Source: Butyrivibrio sp. FCS014 (GTDB taxonomy: Bacteria > Bacillota > Clostridia > Lachnospirales > Lachnospiraceae). Taken from it: a stretch of DNA of 64,000 nucleotides. Below are positions 9,316-17,335 of the stretch, piece after piece. A program made the translations under genes and the position numbers. Numbering within the stretch: the stretch's first letter is position 1; each line of letters starts with the position of its first letter. The notes beneath the pieces are model-generated. The model was not told where the DNA came from. It saw nothing but the letters and a program-made list of their open reading frames with translations, and ran no database searches. The stretch is taken from positions 62,001 to 126,000 of the forward strand of contig NZ_JAHA01000008.1 of assembly GCF_000526935.1 (NCBI RefSeq), in the 5' to 3' direction.

Positions 9316-11049
9316 TTACTCATTTACTGCAAGAGCGTTTCGATAGTCTCCGTACTGGGCTTCGTAGGTGCTGTAGTACAGTCCCCTCTTTCCAATAAGC
9401 TCAGCGTGAGTTCCTCTCTCTTTTACTCTTCCGTTTTCCAAAACTATGATCTCATCTGCATCCTTAACCGAAGATATACGGTGACCGATGATGATCTTAC
9501 TCATGTCTTTTTTCTTTAAAAGTTCCTGTTGTATTGCAGCTTCCGTCTCCATATCCAGCGCAGATGTAGAGTCATCAAGCACCAGAAGATCTGCCTTCTT
9601 GGCAAGGGCTCTCGCAATTGAAAGTCTCTGCTTCTGCCCACCGGAAAGCCCGATTCCCCTCTCTCCGATAACTGCCTCGTAACTGTCGGTTATTTTCTCA
9701 ACGAAGTCCTTGGCGTGTGCGCTCTTTATGGCATTTCTAACTGTCATTTCATCCATTGTATCCTTGAATCCAAGCCTGACATTCTCTGTTATGGTGTCGG
9801 AGAAAAGAAATACATCCTGGGTTACCACTGATGAAAAGGCCCTTACAGCAGACAAAGGCATCTCCTTAATGTCTTTTCCCTCGATGCGTATGCAACCCTC
9901 CGTAACGTCATAGAATCTCTCAAGAAGATTGACTATGGTACTCTTTCCCGCACCCGTTGCTCCCATGATACCCAGTGTCTTTCCCTTTTCTATGGTAAAA
10001 GACACATCCTCTAAGATGGGCTTATCCTCGATTGCAAAGCTTACATTCTCAAAGCTTATCTGTCCCGGAGCACTGACTGCATCCGACAGCTCTTTTCCCG
10101 AAGGATCGGTTATATCAGGCATTGTGTCAAGGACCTTGGAAATCTTCTTGTATCCTGCAAGGCCCTGGGAAACCAGGGACAGCATCCATCCAAGATTCTC
10201 AATAGGCCATACGATGTTGATTGAATATGACACGAATGCCACAAGTGTTCCGTAGGTTATGCTCCCTTTTATAGCCGCGTATCCGCCAATTGCGACCACA
10301 GCCACCTGCATTACCTTTGGGATAAGACCGATGAGCGGATCGCTGTCAGCAAGATCTTTGGCGAATTTCTTGTTAGCCTCGGCATAGTCACGGTTCTTTT
10401 CATCGAACTTCTTCATCTCGGTGCCTTCTGCCGAAAAAGCCTTAACTGTCCTTACACCTGAGATGTTCTCTTCGACGACCTTGGTAAGAGCTGCGTTTCT
10501 CTCGCTTATATCGTCGTAGTCCTTGCCAAGGGTCTTTTCAAGATGAAGTGCCACATATGCAAGAAGCGGCATAAATACCAGAGGCACAATACTGAGCTTC
10601 CAGTTAAGCCTTACCATGCAGACAACAACACCGATGAAGTAAACTGTTGCCTCTGTCAGCAGCATTCCGACAAATCCTGTCAGATCCCAGACTGCTCCGG
10701 CGTCGTCCTTGACTCTTGCCATGAGTTCTCCGGTGTTGGTCTTATCAAAATACCCCTTGTGAAGCGAAAAGATATGCTTCATCATATCTTTTCTGAGTCC
10801 CGATGCCACGCGGCATCCTGACATGTCACAAAGGAACTCTTTTACGAACTGGAAGAAAGCTCTTCCCAGGCCTGCTGCCACAAACAGAAGAATATCTCTT
10901 CTGAATATGTCCATGTTTCTCCCCACGATAACATCGTCCACCATGGAAAGGGTTACGAAGGGAAGCAGTACGTCGATTGCTGTGCTGCATATAAGCGATA
11001 TTCCGCCGATGGTGTATCTCCACCAGTTTCTGATCAAATACTTTTTCAT
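9316..11049 (-). CDS. ABC exporter half-transporter, degenerate-site subunit
   Basis: 577 residues from the ATG at 11049. A GTG three codons earlier is too close to the AAGGA ribosome site to be used. It has six hydrophobic helices, then a nucleotide-binding domain with Walker A GATGAGKST, signature LSGGQKQ, and Walker B LLVLDDSTSALD, where the usual catalytic Glu is Asp. That change marks the non-hydrolytic half of heterodimeric exporters. Its mRNA leader carries a promoter, a short leader ORF and a strong terminator ending about 20 nt before the start, so expression is probably controlled by transcription attenuation. Confidence 0.92.
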   Translation of the reverse strand: MKKYLIRNWWRYTIGGISLICSTAIDVLLPFVTLSMVDDVIVGRNMDIFRRDILLFVAAGLGRAFFQFVKEFLCDMSGCRVASGLRKDMMKHIFSLHKGYFDKTNTGELMARVKDDAGAVWDLTGFVGMLLTEATVYFIGVVVCMVRLNWKLSIVPLVFMPLLAYVALHLEKTLGKDYDDISERNAALTKVVEENISGVRTVKAFSAEGTEMKKFDEKNRDYAEANKKFAKDLADSDPLIGLIPKVMQVAVVAIGGYAAIKGSITYGTLVAFVSYSINIVWPIENLGWMLSLVSQGLAGYKKISKVLDTMPDITDPSGKELSDAVSAPGQISFENVSFAIEDKPILEDVSFTIEKGKTLGIMGATGAGKSTIVNLLERFYDVTEGCIRIEGKDIKEMPLSAVRAFSSVVTQDVFLFSDTITENVRLGFKDTMDEMTVRNAIKSAHAKDFVEKITDSYEAVIGERGIGLSGGQKQRLSIARALAKKADLLVLDDSTSALDMETEAAIQQELLKKKDMSKIIIGHRISSVKDADEIIVLENGRVKERGTHAELIGKRGLYYSTYEAQYGDYRNALAVNE

Positions 11050-11067
11050 AATTATCACATCCTTAAT

Positions 11068-11102
11068 AAAAAACAGCGGTAGAGCCCGAAGACCCTACCG
11101 CT
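11068..11102 (-). terminator. Strong intrinsic terminator in the ABC exporter leader (attenuator)
   Basis: On the transcript, AGCGGTAGGG pairs with CTCTACCGCT around a UUCG-type tetraloop, giving about 12 bp, followed at once by six U residues. It lies between the leader ORF and the first ABC gene, ending ~20 nt before its ATG, so it must be bypassed for expression. Confidence 0.85.
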
Positions 11103-11121
11103 GAAAATAGCCATAAAAATA

Positions 11122-11147
11122 GCGTGGTCTCCATGCGGATACCACGC
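11122..11147 (-). promoter_or_regulatory. Second leader hairpin, possible regulatory alternative fold
   Basis: GCGTGGT and ACCACGC form a 7-bp stem between the leader ORF stop and the terminator, followed by AUUUUUAU. The GUGGU in the leader ORF (around 11196-11203) can also pair with its ACCAC arm, so ribosome position could switch the fold. Inferred only. Confidence 0.5.
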
Positions 11148-11171
11148 CTGATTGCTTCAAGATAAATCCGG

Positions 11172-11243
11172 TTATTGAGCAAACTCCTGCGAGGTAACCA
11201 CAATTTCCTTATTCACTGCCTTATGATTTCTAGTCTTTAACAT
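11172..11243 (-). CDS. 23-residue leader peptide of the ABC exporter operon
   Basis: A tiny ORF with a near-perfect ribosome site (AAAGGAGGT, 6-7 nt before ATG) inside the exporter leader. The peptide starts MLKTRNHKAV and ends in SQEFAQ. It has no signal peptide or membrane segment, and its likely role is being translated rather than the product itself. By analogy with the BmrB leader of Bacillus bmrCD, ribosome stalling by an antibiotic could prevent the downstream terminator from forming. The stop lies ~70 nt before the terminator stem. Confidence 0.65.
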   Translation of the reverse strand: MLKTRNHKAVNKEIVVTSQEFAQ

Positions 11244-11288
11244 TGTTCTTACCTCCTTTCTTAGTTTGCTTTATCACAAGTTATTATT

Positions 11289-11317
11289 ACATTATGCTAA
11301 TTGACATGCTTTGTCAA
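11289..11317 (-). promoter_or_regulatory. Sigma-A promoter of the ABC exporter operon
   Basis: The -35 is TTGACA (11317-11312), the spacer is exactly 17 nt and the -10 is TAATGT (11294-11289). The -35 lies within a perfect inverted repeat TTGACA-AAGCA-TGTCAA, which could also be a repressor site. Confidence 0.75.
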
Positions 11318-11344
11318 CACAATTATTTAAATTAACTGTCTTTT

Positions 11345-11977
11345 TTACCTGACTGGTGGTTTCCAGGGCTTTGGGGTTAAAAGAGTGGTTTTTCCGATAT
11401 CCGGAAGGACATCGTAGATAGAGCATCCCATACGCTCTTCAAAGTCCTCCTTTATCTTGAAGGCGATTTCCCACCCTTTAATGTATCCTTCCATAATTCC
11501 GTATCGCCTGGTAACATCAACAAATCTTTTTTCCAAAATCACAAAACCATAATCAGTAGCAAGAGAATCGCAGAGCTGGATCAGCCTGTCATAGTCATCC
11601 GGCTCTCCACAATTCATTATGTAATCCTTTATGGCCTTCTCATGCTCTGTTTCAGGATTGTAATCGAACTCATCCTGCATGCGAAGATAGGAATGTGTCA
11701 TACAAATCCTGGCAGCCTCATCCCATCCTTTTTCCATGCAGTACTTATATCCTTCATAGACATGTGTTGGAATATCAACAAACCCAAATTTGCACCTTCT
11801 TCCAATATCATGTAAAAGGCCGACTATATATGCTTTTGTCGGATCCATGTCGGGTATTTTTTCTGCAATATTCCTGGCAGCAAGTCCAACGTTCATAGAA
11901 TGCTTGACCCATGGACCCGGGTTCAGTTTCTCCGCAATTTCCAGTTCTTTAATAGCCTCATCTATACTTGGTAACAT
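11345..11977 (-). CDS. HD-domain protein, putative phosphohydrolase
   Basis: A 210-residue soluble protein with an N-terminal HD domain: His at HSMNVGLAARNIAE and the HD pair in GLLHDIGRR, which bind divalent metal in phosphohydrolases acting on nucleotides or related phosphates. Its length and lone HD domain fit the general HDIG family; the substrate is unknown. It starts immediately after the methyltransferase remnant. A short poly-T tract follows the ORF region downstream on the right side. No operon partner suggests a function. Confidence 0.8.
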   Translation of the reverse strand: MLPSIDEAIKELEIAEKLNPGPWVKHSMNVGLAARNIAEKIPDMDPTKAYIVGLLHDIGRRCKFGFVDIPTHVYEGYKYCMEKGWDEAARICMTHSYLRMQDEFDYNPETEHEKAIKDYIMNCGEPDDYDRLIQLCDSLATDYGFVILEKRFVDVTRRYGIMEGYIKGWEIAFKIKEDFEERMGCSIYDVLPDIGKTTLLTPKPWKPPVR

Positions 11978-11981
11978 ATTT

Positions 11982-12119
11982 CTATGCCTTCTTTCTTGCT
12001 ATCGCAGTAAACTCTCCGGGGAGTTTCTCGTTCTCCCATGAAGGATGTTCATCAAAACGCTCCAAAGTAAATCCGCTCCCGATGATAGAAACAACCTGCT
12101 TCAGTTTTTCGTCTAGAGC
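11982..12119 (-). pseudogene. C-terminal remnant of a class I SAM methyltransferase
   Basis: In frame directly after the TGA at 12120-12122 there are 45 codons and a TAG stop. They encode a segment ending in GSGFTLERFDEHPSWENEKL and then PGEFTAIARKK, which resembles the C-terminal strand and tail of class I methyltransferases. No start codon, ribosome site or N-terminal SAM-binding motif remains. It sits exactly at the edge of the AT-rich BRO-N/XRE cassette, suggesting that cassette replaced the 5' part of the gene. The family call rests on a short segment. Confidence 0.5.
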
Positions 12120-12764
12120 TCAGTCGTATTCCGCAACTGCTATTCCATTAACGCGTCCAGCCATATATTTCCCTACTATAAGACTAACAAGGAGTTTTCC
12201 ATCCATGTCACCTTCATAATCGAGTTCAATATCAAAGTTATTATTCTCAAAATCCCCTTGCCTCGAATCTTCTTCAGAATCAAAATCAGAACTGTATTGA
12301 CGTCCGACCAGTTCTACCGCTTTATCAATCAATTTATCATCGATAATGGTAAATGTATCTGTTAATAACTCATTTGTAACTGAACCATATATATCCGCAG
12401 ATATGCATTTGTATGGGAGACAGTATACCCCCTCATCAACATGTTCCCGCTTGAGTTTTTCATCTTCCTCGCTCGTATAAGTTACAGTTATTCCGTTCTC
12501 AAAACGATAAATATATTCTCTTCCATTATAGCTTATGGAATGATTTTTAAACTCTTCTTCCCCAATCTGATACTTTTTCCACAAATACCGCTTTAGGTCC
12601 TCATCAGACGTATATACCGAACGAATCCTTAAGGTTTTGAAATAATTCTCTGCTTTAGGGACTTCACTATATATTTGTTTAAGCCGATCATCCTCGATAT
12701 ATATTTCATTACTGCTATAGCCGTCCATAGGTAACAGTATTAAAACACTTAAAGATTTACTCAT
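12120..12764 (-). CDS. Hypothetical protein of the BRO-N cassette
   Basis: A 214-residue protein that I do not recognise. It is acidic, without signal peptide or membrane helix, and rich in Asp, Glu, Tyr and Ser. Visible segments include IYIEDDRLKQIYSE, a possible beta-rich centre and an acidic stretch (SSDFDSEEDSRQ). It follows the BRO-N gene by 17 nt in the same direction, so the two probably form an operon. The surrounding DNA is more AT-rich than its neighbours, as expected for acquired DNA. The frame runs on past the stop into the methyltransferase remnant. Confidence 0.65.
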   Translation of the reverse strand: MSKSLSVLILLPMDGYSSNEIYIEDDRLKQIYSEVPKAENYFKTLRIRSVYTSDEDLKRYLWKKYQIGEEEFKNHSISYNGREYIYRFENGITVTYTSEEDEKLKREHVDEGVYCLPYKCISADIYGSVTNELLTDTFTIIDDKLIDKAVELVGRQYSSDFDSEEDSRQGDFENNNFDIELDYEGDMDGKLLVSLIVGKYMAGRVNGIAVAEYD

Positions 12765-12781
12765 TCTTGCTTCTCACCCTA

Positions 12782-13648
12782 TCAATCGTCTTTTTCACTA
12801 ACATCTGATTCAATTAATCCTATAACCAAATCCTGTAATTGAGCAGCATTCTTGCTTGTGATCACAGACTTTCCTGTACGCTTCTCCACTGCTACTCTCG
12901 CTTCTCCTGCCGCTTCCCCGCCTTCAATTGCAACCATTCGATTTTCCTCGAAAGTCTCCGGCTTCTTTTGCTTTGAAATCTCTGTAGTAGTAGCCTCAGC
13001 CAACATATTAAGCACCAGTTCCAACGTGGACATATTATCCCTGAGGTTTTCCTTTTTCAAACCTTTATGATTCTTATACTGTCGCGTCGTCATCCCGGAC
13101 CAAGCTTTCGATATTTCATCTGTAAGAATGGCAAACTCTACACCTTTTTTCACTCCGCGTTTTTCCCATTCATCTGTAAGTTCTTTTCGCACCTGAATAG
13201 CCTGCAGTCGCTGATTAATCCATTCTCTGGAATAACCTTTCTTAGCGTAGGTTTCAAGAGCCCTCTCGATAGTCAACTCTGGATCTATTACTTCTTCAAT
13301 GCGCTCCCTGCCAACCTGTGCCAGCCACATCTTAAATGGTTCGGCTTTTTTTGACGGGATTGACTGAATAATACGAAGCAGTTGCTCTGTGTTGGCGACA
13401 TCAGTTAAACGCATTTTCCCATCCTGCGCTGTCATTTTCAACTGGTGACAATTTGTCACCAGTTGACTTCCCTCTTCTTTTAGTCTCTGTTTCAGTTTGT
13501 TCCAATACTTTCTAGCTTTTTCGTAATTAATTTGCTCCGTAAGAGCTCCAACAACATCGACAACCGAAAAATACCATTCTTCCTCTTTCTCAACCCACGC
13601 AGTTCTGATCGGCTGATCCTCAAATAATTGTACTTTATCACTTTCCAT
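12782..13648 (-). CDS. BRO-N domain protein (phage antirepressor/DinD-like)
   Basis: About 288 residues from the ATG at 13648, chosen because a GAGG site lies 7 nt upstream. The N-terminal ~100 residues match the BRO-N fold: QLFEDQPIRTAWVEKEEEWYFSVVDVV, then a YWNKLKQRL helix and LTDVANTEQLLRIIQSI. BRO-N domains occur in phage antirepressors and in DinD-like proteins and bind DNA or proteins. The second half is helical and charged with no recognised domain. It is transcribed away from an XRE repressor gene, and the shared intergenic region carries three operator-like palindromes. Transfer from a phage or mobile element is likely but not proven. Confidence 0.85.
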   Translation of the reverse strand: MESDKVQLFEDQPIRTAWVEKEEEWYFSVVDVVGALTEQINYEKARKYWNKLKQRLKEEGSQLVTNCHQLKMTAQDGKMRLTDVANTEQLLRIIQSIPSKKAEPFKMWLAQVGRERIEEVIDPELTIERALETYAKKGYSREWINQRLQAIQVRKELTDEWEKRGVKKGVEFAILTDEISKAWSGMTTRQYKNHKGLKKENLRDNMSTLELVLNMLAEATTTEISKQKKPETFEENRMVAIEGGEAAGEARVAVEKRTGKSVITSKNAAQLQDLVIGLIESDVSEKDD

Positions 13649-13674
13649 GATTACTACCTCACAGATACATATTT

Positions 13675-13751
13675 TATGCCATTGGCATATTGATATTATC
13701 ATATTCCAATGGTATAATCAATGCATATTTCGAGTATTATGCCAATGTATA
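13675..13751. promoter_or_regulatory. Three operator-like palindromes between the BRO-N and XRE genes
   Basis: Site 1 (13675-13689) is a perfect palindrome TATGCCA-T-TGGCATA. Site 2 (13702-13716) TATTCCA-A-TGGTATA has one mismatch and covers the xre -10. Site 3 (13738-13751) has one perfect half-site TATGCCA. The spacing and shared core suggest binding by the adjacent XRE protein. Confidence 0.7.
13690..13718 (+). promoter_or_regulatory. Sigma-A promoter of the xre gene
   Basis: TTGATA (13690-13695), 17-nt spacer, TATAAT (13713-13718), about 70 nt before the XRE start. Operator-like site 2 overlaps the -10 and site 1 abuts the -35, suggesting autorepression. Confidence 0.75.
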
Positions 13752-13788
13752 GACATAGCTATCTATTTAATACAAGGAGTTAAGTCAT

Positions 13789-14136
13789 ATGAATATATCA
13801 CTTAATACAAGCCGATTAATAGAATGCAGAGAAAAAATGGGAATCACCAAAATGGAAGCAGCCAAAAGGATGCAGCTCTCGCAACCGGCATATTTACGGT
13901 ATGAAGCAGGCTCTAGAATACCTTCTCTCCAAACACTTTCCATCATAGCGAATGTTTTAAATACTTCCGTTGAGTACCTGACAGGACAGTCTGATGATCC
14001 GCATCCAATTTCGTATACTATATCTAAATCTACCGACCCAGAGTTGTTTGAATTGATCAATATATGTAAAGCCGCTGATAATAGCGCATTTAAAAGGCTG
14101 TTTGCTTATGCAAGCAAATTGTCTGAACACAAATAG
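13789..14136 (+). CDS. XRE-family helix-turn-helix repressor
   Basis: A 115-residue protein with an N-terminal HTH_3 domain (residues ~8-64: LIECREKMGITKMEAAKRM, then LSQPAYLRYEAGSRIPSLQTL, LNTSVEYLTGQ). The C-terminal ~45 residues are helical and may mediate dimerisation. An AAGGAG ribosome site is 7-8 nt before the ATG. It is divergent from the BRO-N gene, an arrangement typical of phage or mobile-element lysogeny switches in which the XRE repressor controls both directions. The target sites are probably the three palindromes upstream. Confidence 0.9.
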   Translation: MNISLNTSRLIECREKMGITKMEAAKRMQLSQPAYLRYEAGSRIPSLQTLSIIANVLNTSVEYLTGQSDDPHPISYTISKSTDPELFELINICKAADNSAFKRLFAYASKLSEHK

Positions 14137-14225
14137 ACAAACAAAACAAATATCTTCAGGCGCACCATAAAAAGCAGGCAATCTGCCACTTAATTTCCTG
14201 TTATCAAATTGTTATCTCCTGGCGC

Positions 14226-14275
14226 AAAAAAAGGCTTCCGAAATCGCTGATTTACGCTATCGAAAGCCTTTATTT
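14226..14275 (-). terminator. Intrinsic terminator downstream of guaA
   Basis: On the minus transcript GGCTTTCGA pairs with TCGGAAGCC (one G-U pair) and seven U residues follow. On the plus strand the stem has a mismatch but is followed by CTTTATTT, so it may act weakly for the xre gene too. Confidence 0.8.
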
Positions 14276-14311
14276 ACTGCTATTGAATTCCTACCCGCAA
14301 GCCACCCGGTA

Positions 14312-15862
14312 TTATTCTAATTCTACCGTTCCCGGAGGCTTACTCGTGAGGTCGTACATTACGCGGTTGACGCCCTTGACCTCGTTGATGATGCGGCTCA
14401 TGACTTTCTGCAGAACTTCGAAGGGAATCTCGGAGGCCTCGGCTGTCATGAAGTCCACTGTCTCAACGGCGCGGAGCACCACTGCGTAGTCGTAGGTTCT
14501 CTCGTCGCCCATAACGCCAACAGAGCGCATGTTGGACAGTGCTGCAAAGTACTGGTCCGGAAGCTTCTCAAGACCGGCTGCTGCCAGCTCTGTACGATAG
14601 ATGTAGTCTGCATCCTGGACGATGCGTACCTTCTCCTCGGTCACTTCTCCGATGATACGGATTCCAAGACCGGGACCGGGGAAGGGCTGACGGAAAACAA
14701 GATACTCGGGAAGCCCAAGCTCAAGTCCGGCCTTTCTTACCTCATCCTTGAAAAGGAGCCTTAACGGCTCAATAATCTCTTTAAAATCAACATAGTCGGG
14801 AAGTCCGCCAACGTTGTGGTGTGACTTGATAACAACGGACTCACCGCCAAGGCCGGATTCAACAACATCGGGATAGATGGTGCCCTGGGCAAGGAAGTCT
14901 ACCTTGCCGATCTTCTTGGCCTCTTCCTCAAATACACGAATGAATTCTTCGCCGATGATCTTACGCTTGCGCTCGGGCTCTTCCACCCCTTTGAGCTTGG
15001 CGTAGTATCTCTGAGCCGCATTTACGCGGATGAAGTTTACATCGAACTTTCCACCTTCTCCGAATACGCTCTCAACTTCATCCCCTTCGTTCTTTCTAAG
15101 AAGGCCGTGGTCTACAAATACGCATGTGAGCTGCTTGCCGATGGCTTTTGCAAGAAGGGCTGCCAGAACTGAAGAGTCCACTCCGCCGGAAAGGGCCAGA
15201 AGAACCTTGCCGTCTCCAACCTTCTGTCTTATATCGGCAACGGTATTCTCAACAAAGGAATCCATTCTCCAGGTACCTGCTGTTTCGCAGATGCCGCGAA
15301 CGAAGTTATGTAATATCTCTTTTCCCTTAACTGTATGAAGAACCTCAGGATGGAACTGGATCGCATAGAGCTTCTTCTCTTCCCAGGCTGCCGCTGCAAC
15401 AGGGCAGTCATCGGTGTGAGCTACGATTTCAAATCCGGGAGCGGCCTTGCTGATGTAGTCAAAATGGCTCATCCAGACAATAGTCTCATCCTCAATGCCT
15501 GCAAACAGTTTATCCCTTGAACCATCAATATAGGTTCTGGTCTTACCGTACTCACGAACGGGAGCCTTCTCAACCTTGCCGCCCATAAGAAGCATCATAA
15601 GCTGAGCGCCGTAGCAAAGTCCAAGCACCGGGATTCCCAGCTCAAAAAGCTCCTTTGTATAAGACGGTGCGCCCTCCTCGTAACATGAATTGGGTCCGCC
15701 TGTAAGTATGATGCCCTTGGGAGCCATTTCCTTGATCTGCTCAATGGGCGTGCGATAGGAATAGATCTCACAGTAAACGTTACATTCCCTGACTCTTCGG
15801 GCAACCAGCTGGTTGTACTGCCCTCCGAAGTCAATAACTATGACCTTTTCTTCTGAAGCCAT
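14312..15862 (-). CDS. guaA: GMP synthase (glutamine-hydrolysing)
   Basis: 516 residues, usual length. It converts XMP to GMP using glutamine and ATP. The N-terminal class I glutamine amidotransferase carries the catalytic Cys in GLCYGAQ and His in FHPEV. The ATP-pyrophosphatase domain has the PP-loop SGGVDSSV, and the C-terminal dimerisation domain has [13 protein letters not shown]. It lies downstream of the NlpC/P60 gene with a ~60-nt gap and ends at a strong terminator. No purine riboswitch was seen in that gap. Confidence 0.97.
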   Translation of the reverse strand: MASEEKVIVIDFGGQYNQLVARRVRECNVYCEIYSYRTPIEQIKEMAPKGIILTGGPNSCYEEGAPSYTKELFELGIPVLGLCYGAQLMMLLMGGKVEKAPVREYGKTRTYIDGSRDKLFAGIEDETIVWMSHFDYISKAAPGFEIVAHTDDCPVAAAAWEEKKLYAIQFHPEVLHTVKGKEILHNFVRGICETAGTWRMDSFVENTVADIRQKVGDGKVLLALSGGVDSSVLAALLAKAIGKQLTCVFVDHGLLRKNEGDEVESVFGEGGKFDVNFIRVNAAQRYYAKLKGVEEPERKRKIIGEEFIRVFEEEAKKIGKVDFLAQGTIYPDVVESGLGGESVVIKSHHNVGGLPDYVDFKEIIEPLRLLFKDEVRKAGLELGLPEYLVFRQPFPGPGLGIRIIGEVTEEKVRIVQDADYIYRTELAAAGLEKLPDQYFAALSNMRSVGVMGDERTYDYAVVLRAVETVDFMTAEASEIPFEVLQKVMSRIINEVKGVNRVMYDLTSKPPGTVELE

Positions 15863-15922
15863 GCTTCCTCCTGATCAAATAAAAATCTTTTCTGATACCT
15901 TAGCACAAATTCAGCATAATTC

Positions 15923-17239
15923 CTACAAAAATCTCCTGACGGAAATAATTGATCTGTAGGTGGCCGGACTGTACTTGATTCCGGTCTTCTGGGTGCTGGC
16001 GTGAACGATACGTCCGCCGCCTATATAGATTCCCACGTGGCCGCCGTAGTAGATAACATCTCCCGGCTGAGCATCAGCGTAGGATACCTCTCTTCCGTAG
16101 GAACCCTGAGCCCAGGAAGTTCTGGGAACAGAGATTCCGAATGCCTTGTAGACTGACATAACAAATCCCGAGCAATCGGCGCCGTTGGTAAGGCTGGTGC
16201 CTCCGGGTACATAGGGATTACCCACAAACTGACAGGCATAGCTTGCAATGTTGCTGCCGGTGGCAATACCTGCCGGTGTGTAGCTCTTAGTCGAGCCTCC
16301 ACCCGAGCTTCCGGAGCTGCCTGAAGATCCGCCGGAATAGGAACCGCCGCCATCTCCGCCTTCAGAAGCGGAAGCCGCCTCTCTTTCGGCCTGTTCGGCT
16401 GCATCGGCAGCTTTCTTGGTGGCATCAATCTCTTTTTGCTTGGATTCTATCTGCTTCTGGAGGGTGGCAATGCTGGCCTGCTGACTCTTGACCTGGGCTG
16501 TATAAACCGCAGCATCCTGCTTGGCCTTGGCAAGCTTCACCTCGTAGTCCTCGTACTCTGCCTTGTACTGAGCAAGGAGCTGCTCCATGTAAGCCTGCTC
16601 CTCTTCAAGTTCATACTCTGAAGCCTCAAGCTCAGCCTTCTCTTCTTCAAGCTGTTGCCCCAGGGCCTCCGCCGCTTCCTTGGCTGCCACAAACTCGGCC
16701 AGCTTGATGCGATCGTATTCGTAGAGCTCCTCAACGTACTGGGCTTTGTTAAGAGCCTCGGCGTAGCTGGTTGCGGTCAAAAGAAGCTGCACATAAGTAA
16801 GGTTTCCCTTCTCGTACATAAACTTGATTCTCGAAACCATAGCGCCGTAAAGAGTCTCTTCCTGGGCTTTGGCCTCCTCATACTCAGCGTTGGTCTCTTC
16901 TATCTTAACTGCCTTATCGGCGATGTCCTCTTTGATAAGCTCAATATCAGTCATCAGTCCCACAATCTCGGCACTGGTGGAATCGATGGCCCCCTGGGTC
17001 TCATCCAGTCCCTCGGCGGCATCTCCGATCCTGCCCTGAGCTTCATTTAACCTGTTCTGACTGTCTTTCTTCTGGTTCTCAGCATCCTTCTTCTGCTTCT
17101 CAAGCTCTTTTTCCTCCTGCTCCAGCTTCTTCTGGTTCTCTTTGAGTTCCTCGCTGGTGGTGGCATAAGCAGAAAACGGAGTGAGCGCAAAAAAAGCAAG
17201 GGAAAGTATCACGGCTACGACAGAATAAAATCTTCTCAT
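15923..17239 (-). CDS. Secreted NlpC/P60 peptidoglycan hydrolase with coiled coil (PcsB/CwlO-like)
   Basis: 438 residues: Sec signal peptide (1-26, ending AYA), a long Glu/Lys/Gln coiled coil (~30-280), a Gly/Ser linker (~292-315), and a C-terminal NlpC/P60 domain. The catalytic Cys is in ADCSGF (~356), with His at GGHVGIY (~401) and VHAS (~413). This layout matches PcsB/CwlO-type D,L-endopeptidases that split the peptidoglycan stem peptide during growth and division, often switched on by FtsEX through the coiled coil. No ftsEX genes are nearby. A promoter overlaps the end of asnS, and a perfect 16-bp palindrome lies at its predicted start site. Confidence 0.9.
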   Translation of the reverse strand: MRRFYSVVAVILSLAFFALTPFSAYATTSEELKENQKKLEQEEKELEKQKKDAENQKKDSQNRLNEAQGRIGDAAEGLDETQGAIDSTSAEIVGLMTDIELIKEDIADKAVKIEETNAEYEEAKAQEETLYGAMVSRIKFMYEKGNLTYVQLLLTATSYAEALNKAQYVEELYEYDRIKLAEFVAAKEAAEALGQQLEEEKAELEASEYELEEEQAYMEQLLAQYKAEYEDYEVKLAKAKQDAAVYTAQVKSQQASIATLQKQIESKQKEIDATKKAADAAEQAEREAASASEGGDGGGSYSGGSSGSSGSSGGGSTKSYTPAGIATGSNIASYACQFVGNPYVPGGTSLTNGADCSGFVMSVYKAFGISVPRTSWAQGSYGREVSYADAQPGDVIYYGGHVGIYIGGGRIVHASTQKTGIKYSPATYRSIISVRRFL

Positions 17240-17282
17240 ACCAATACCCCCTTGCTTTTAATCAGACAATAGTTAGTATCTA

Positions 17283-17335
17283 TAGTTCAATTGAACTACT
17301 ATATTTAGTATAACATTACAGCTCGCAGTTTCCAA
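17283..17335 (-). promoter_or_regulatory. Promoter of the NlpC/P60 gene with palindrome at +1
   Basis: -35 TTGGAA (17335-17330, inside asnS), 17-nt spacer, -10 TATACT (17312-17307). The perfect palindrome TAGTTCAATTGAACTA (17283-17298) covers the predicted transcription start and could be an operator or a 5' hairpin. Confidence 0.6.

Noticed and set aside
12120..14200. A complete prophage around the BRO-N and XRE genes
   Set aside because: Only three small genes are present, with no integrase, terminase or structural genes, so only a short mobile or remnant cassette is supported.
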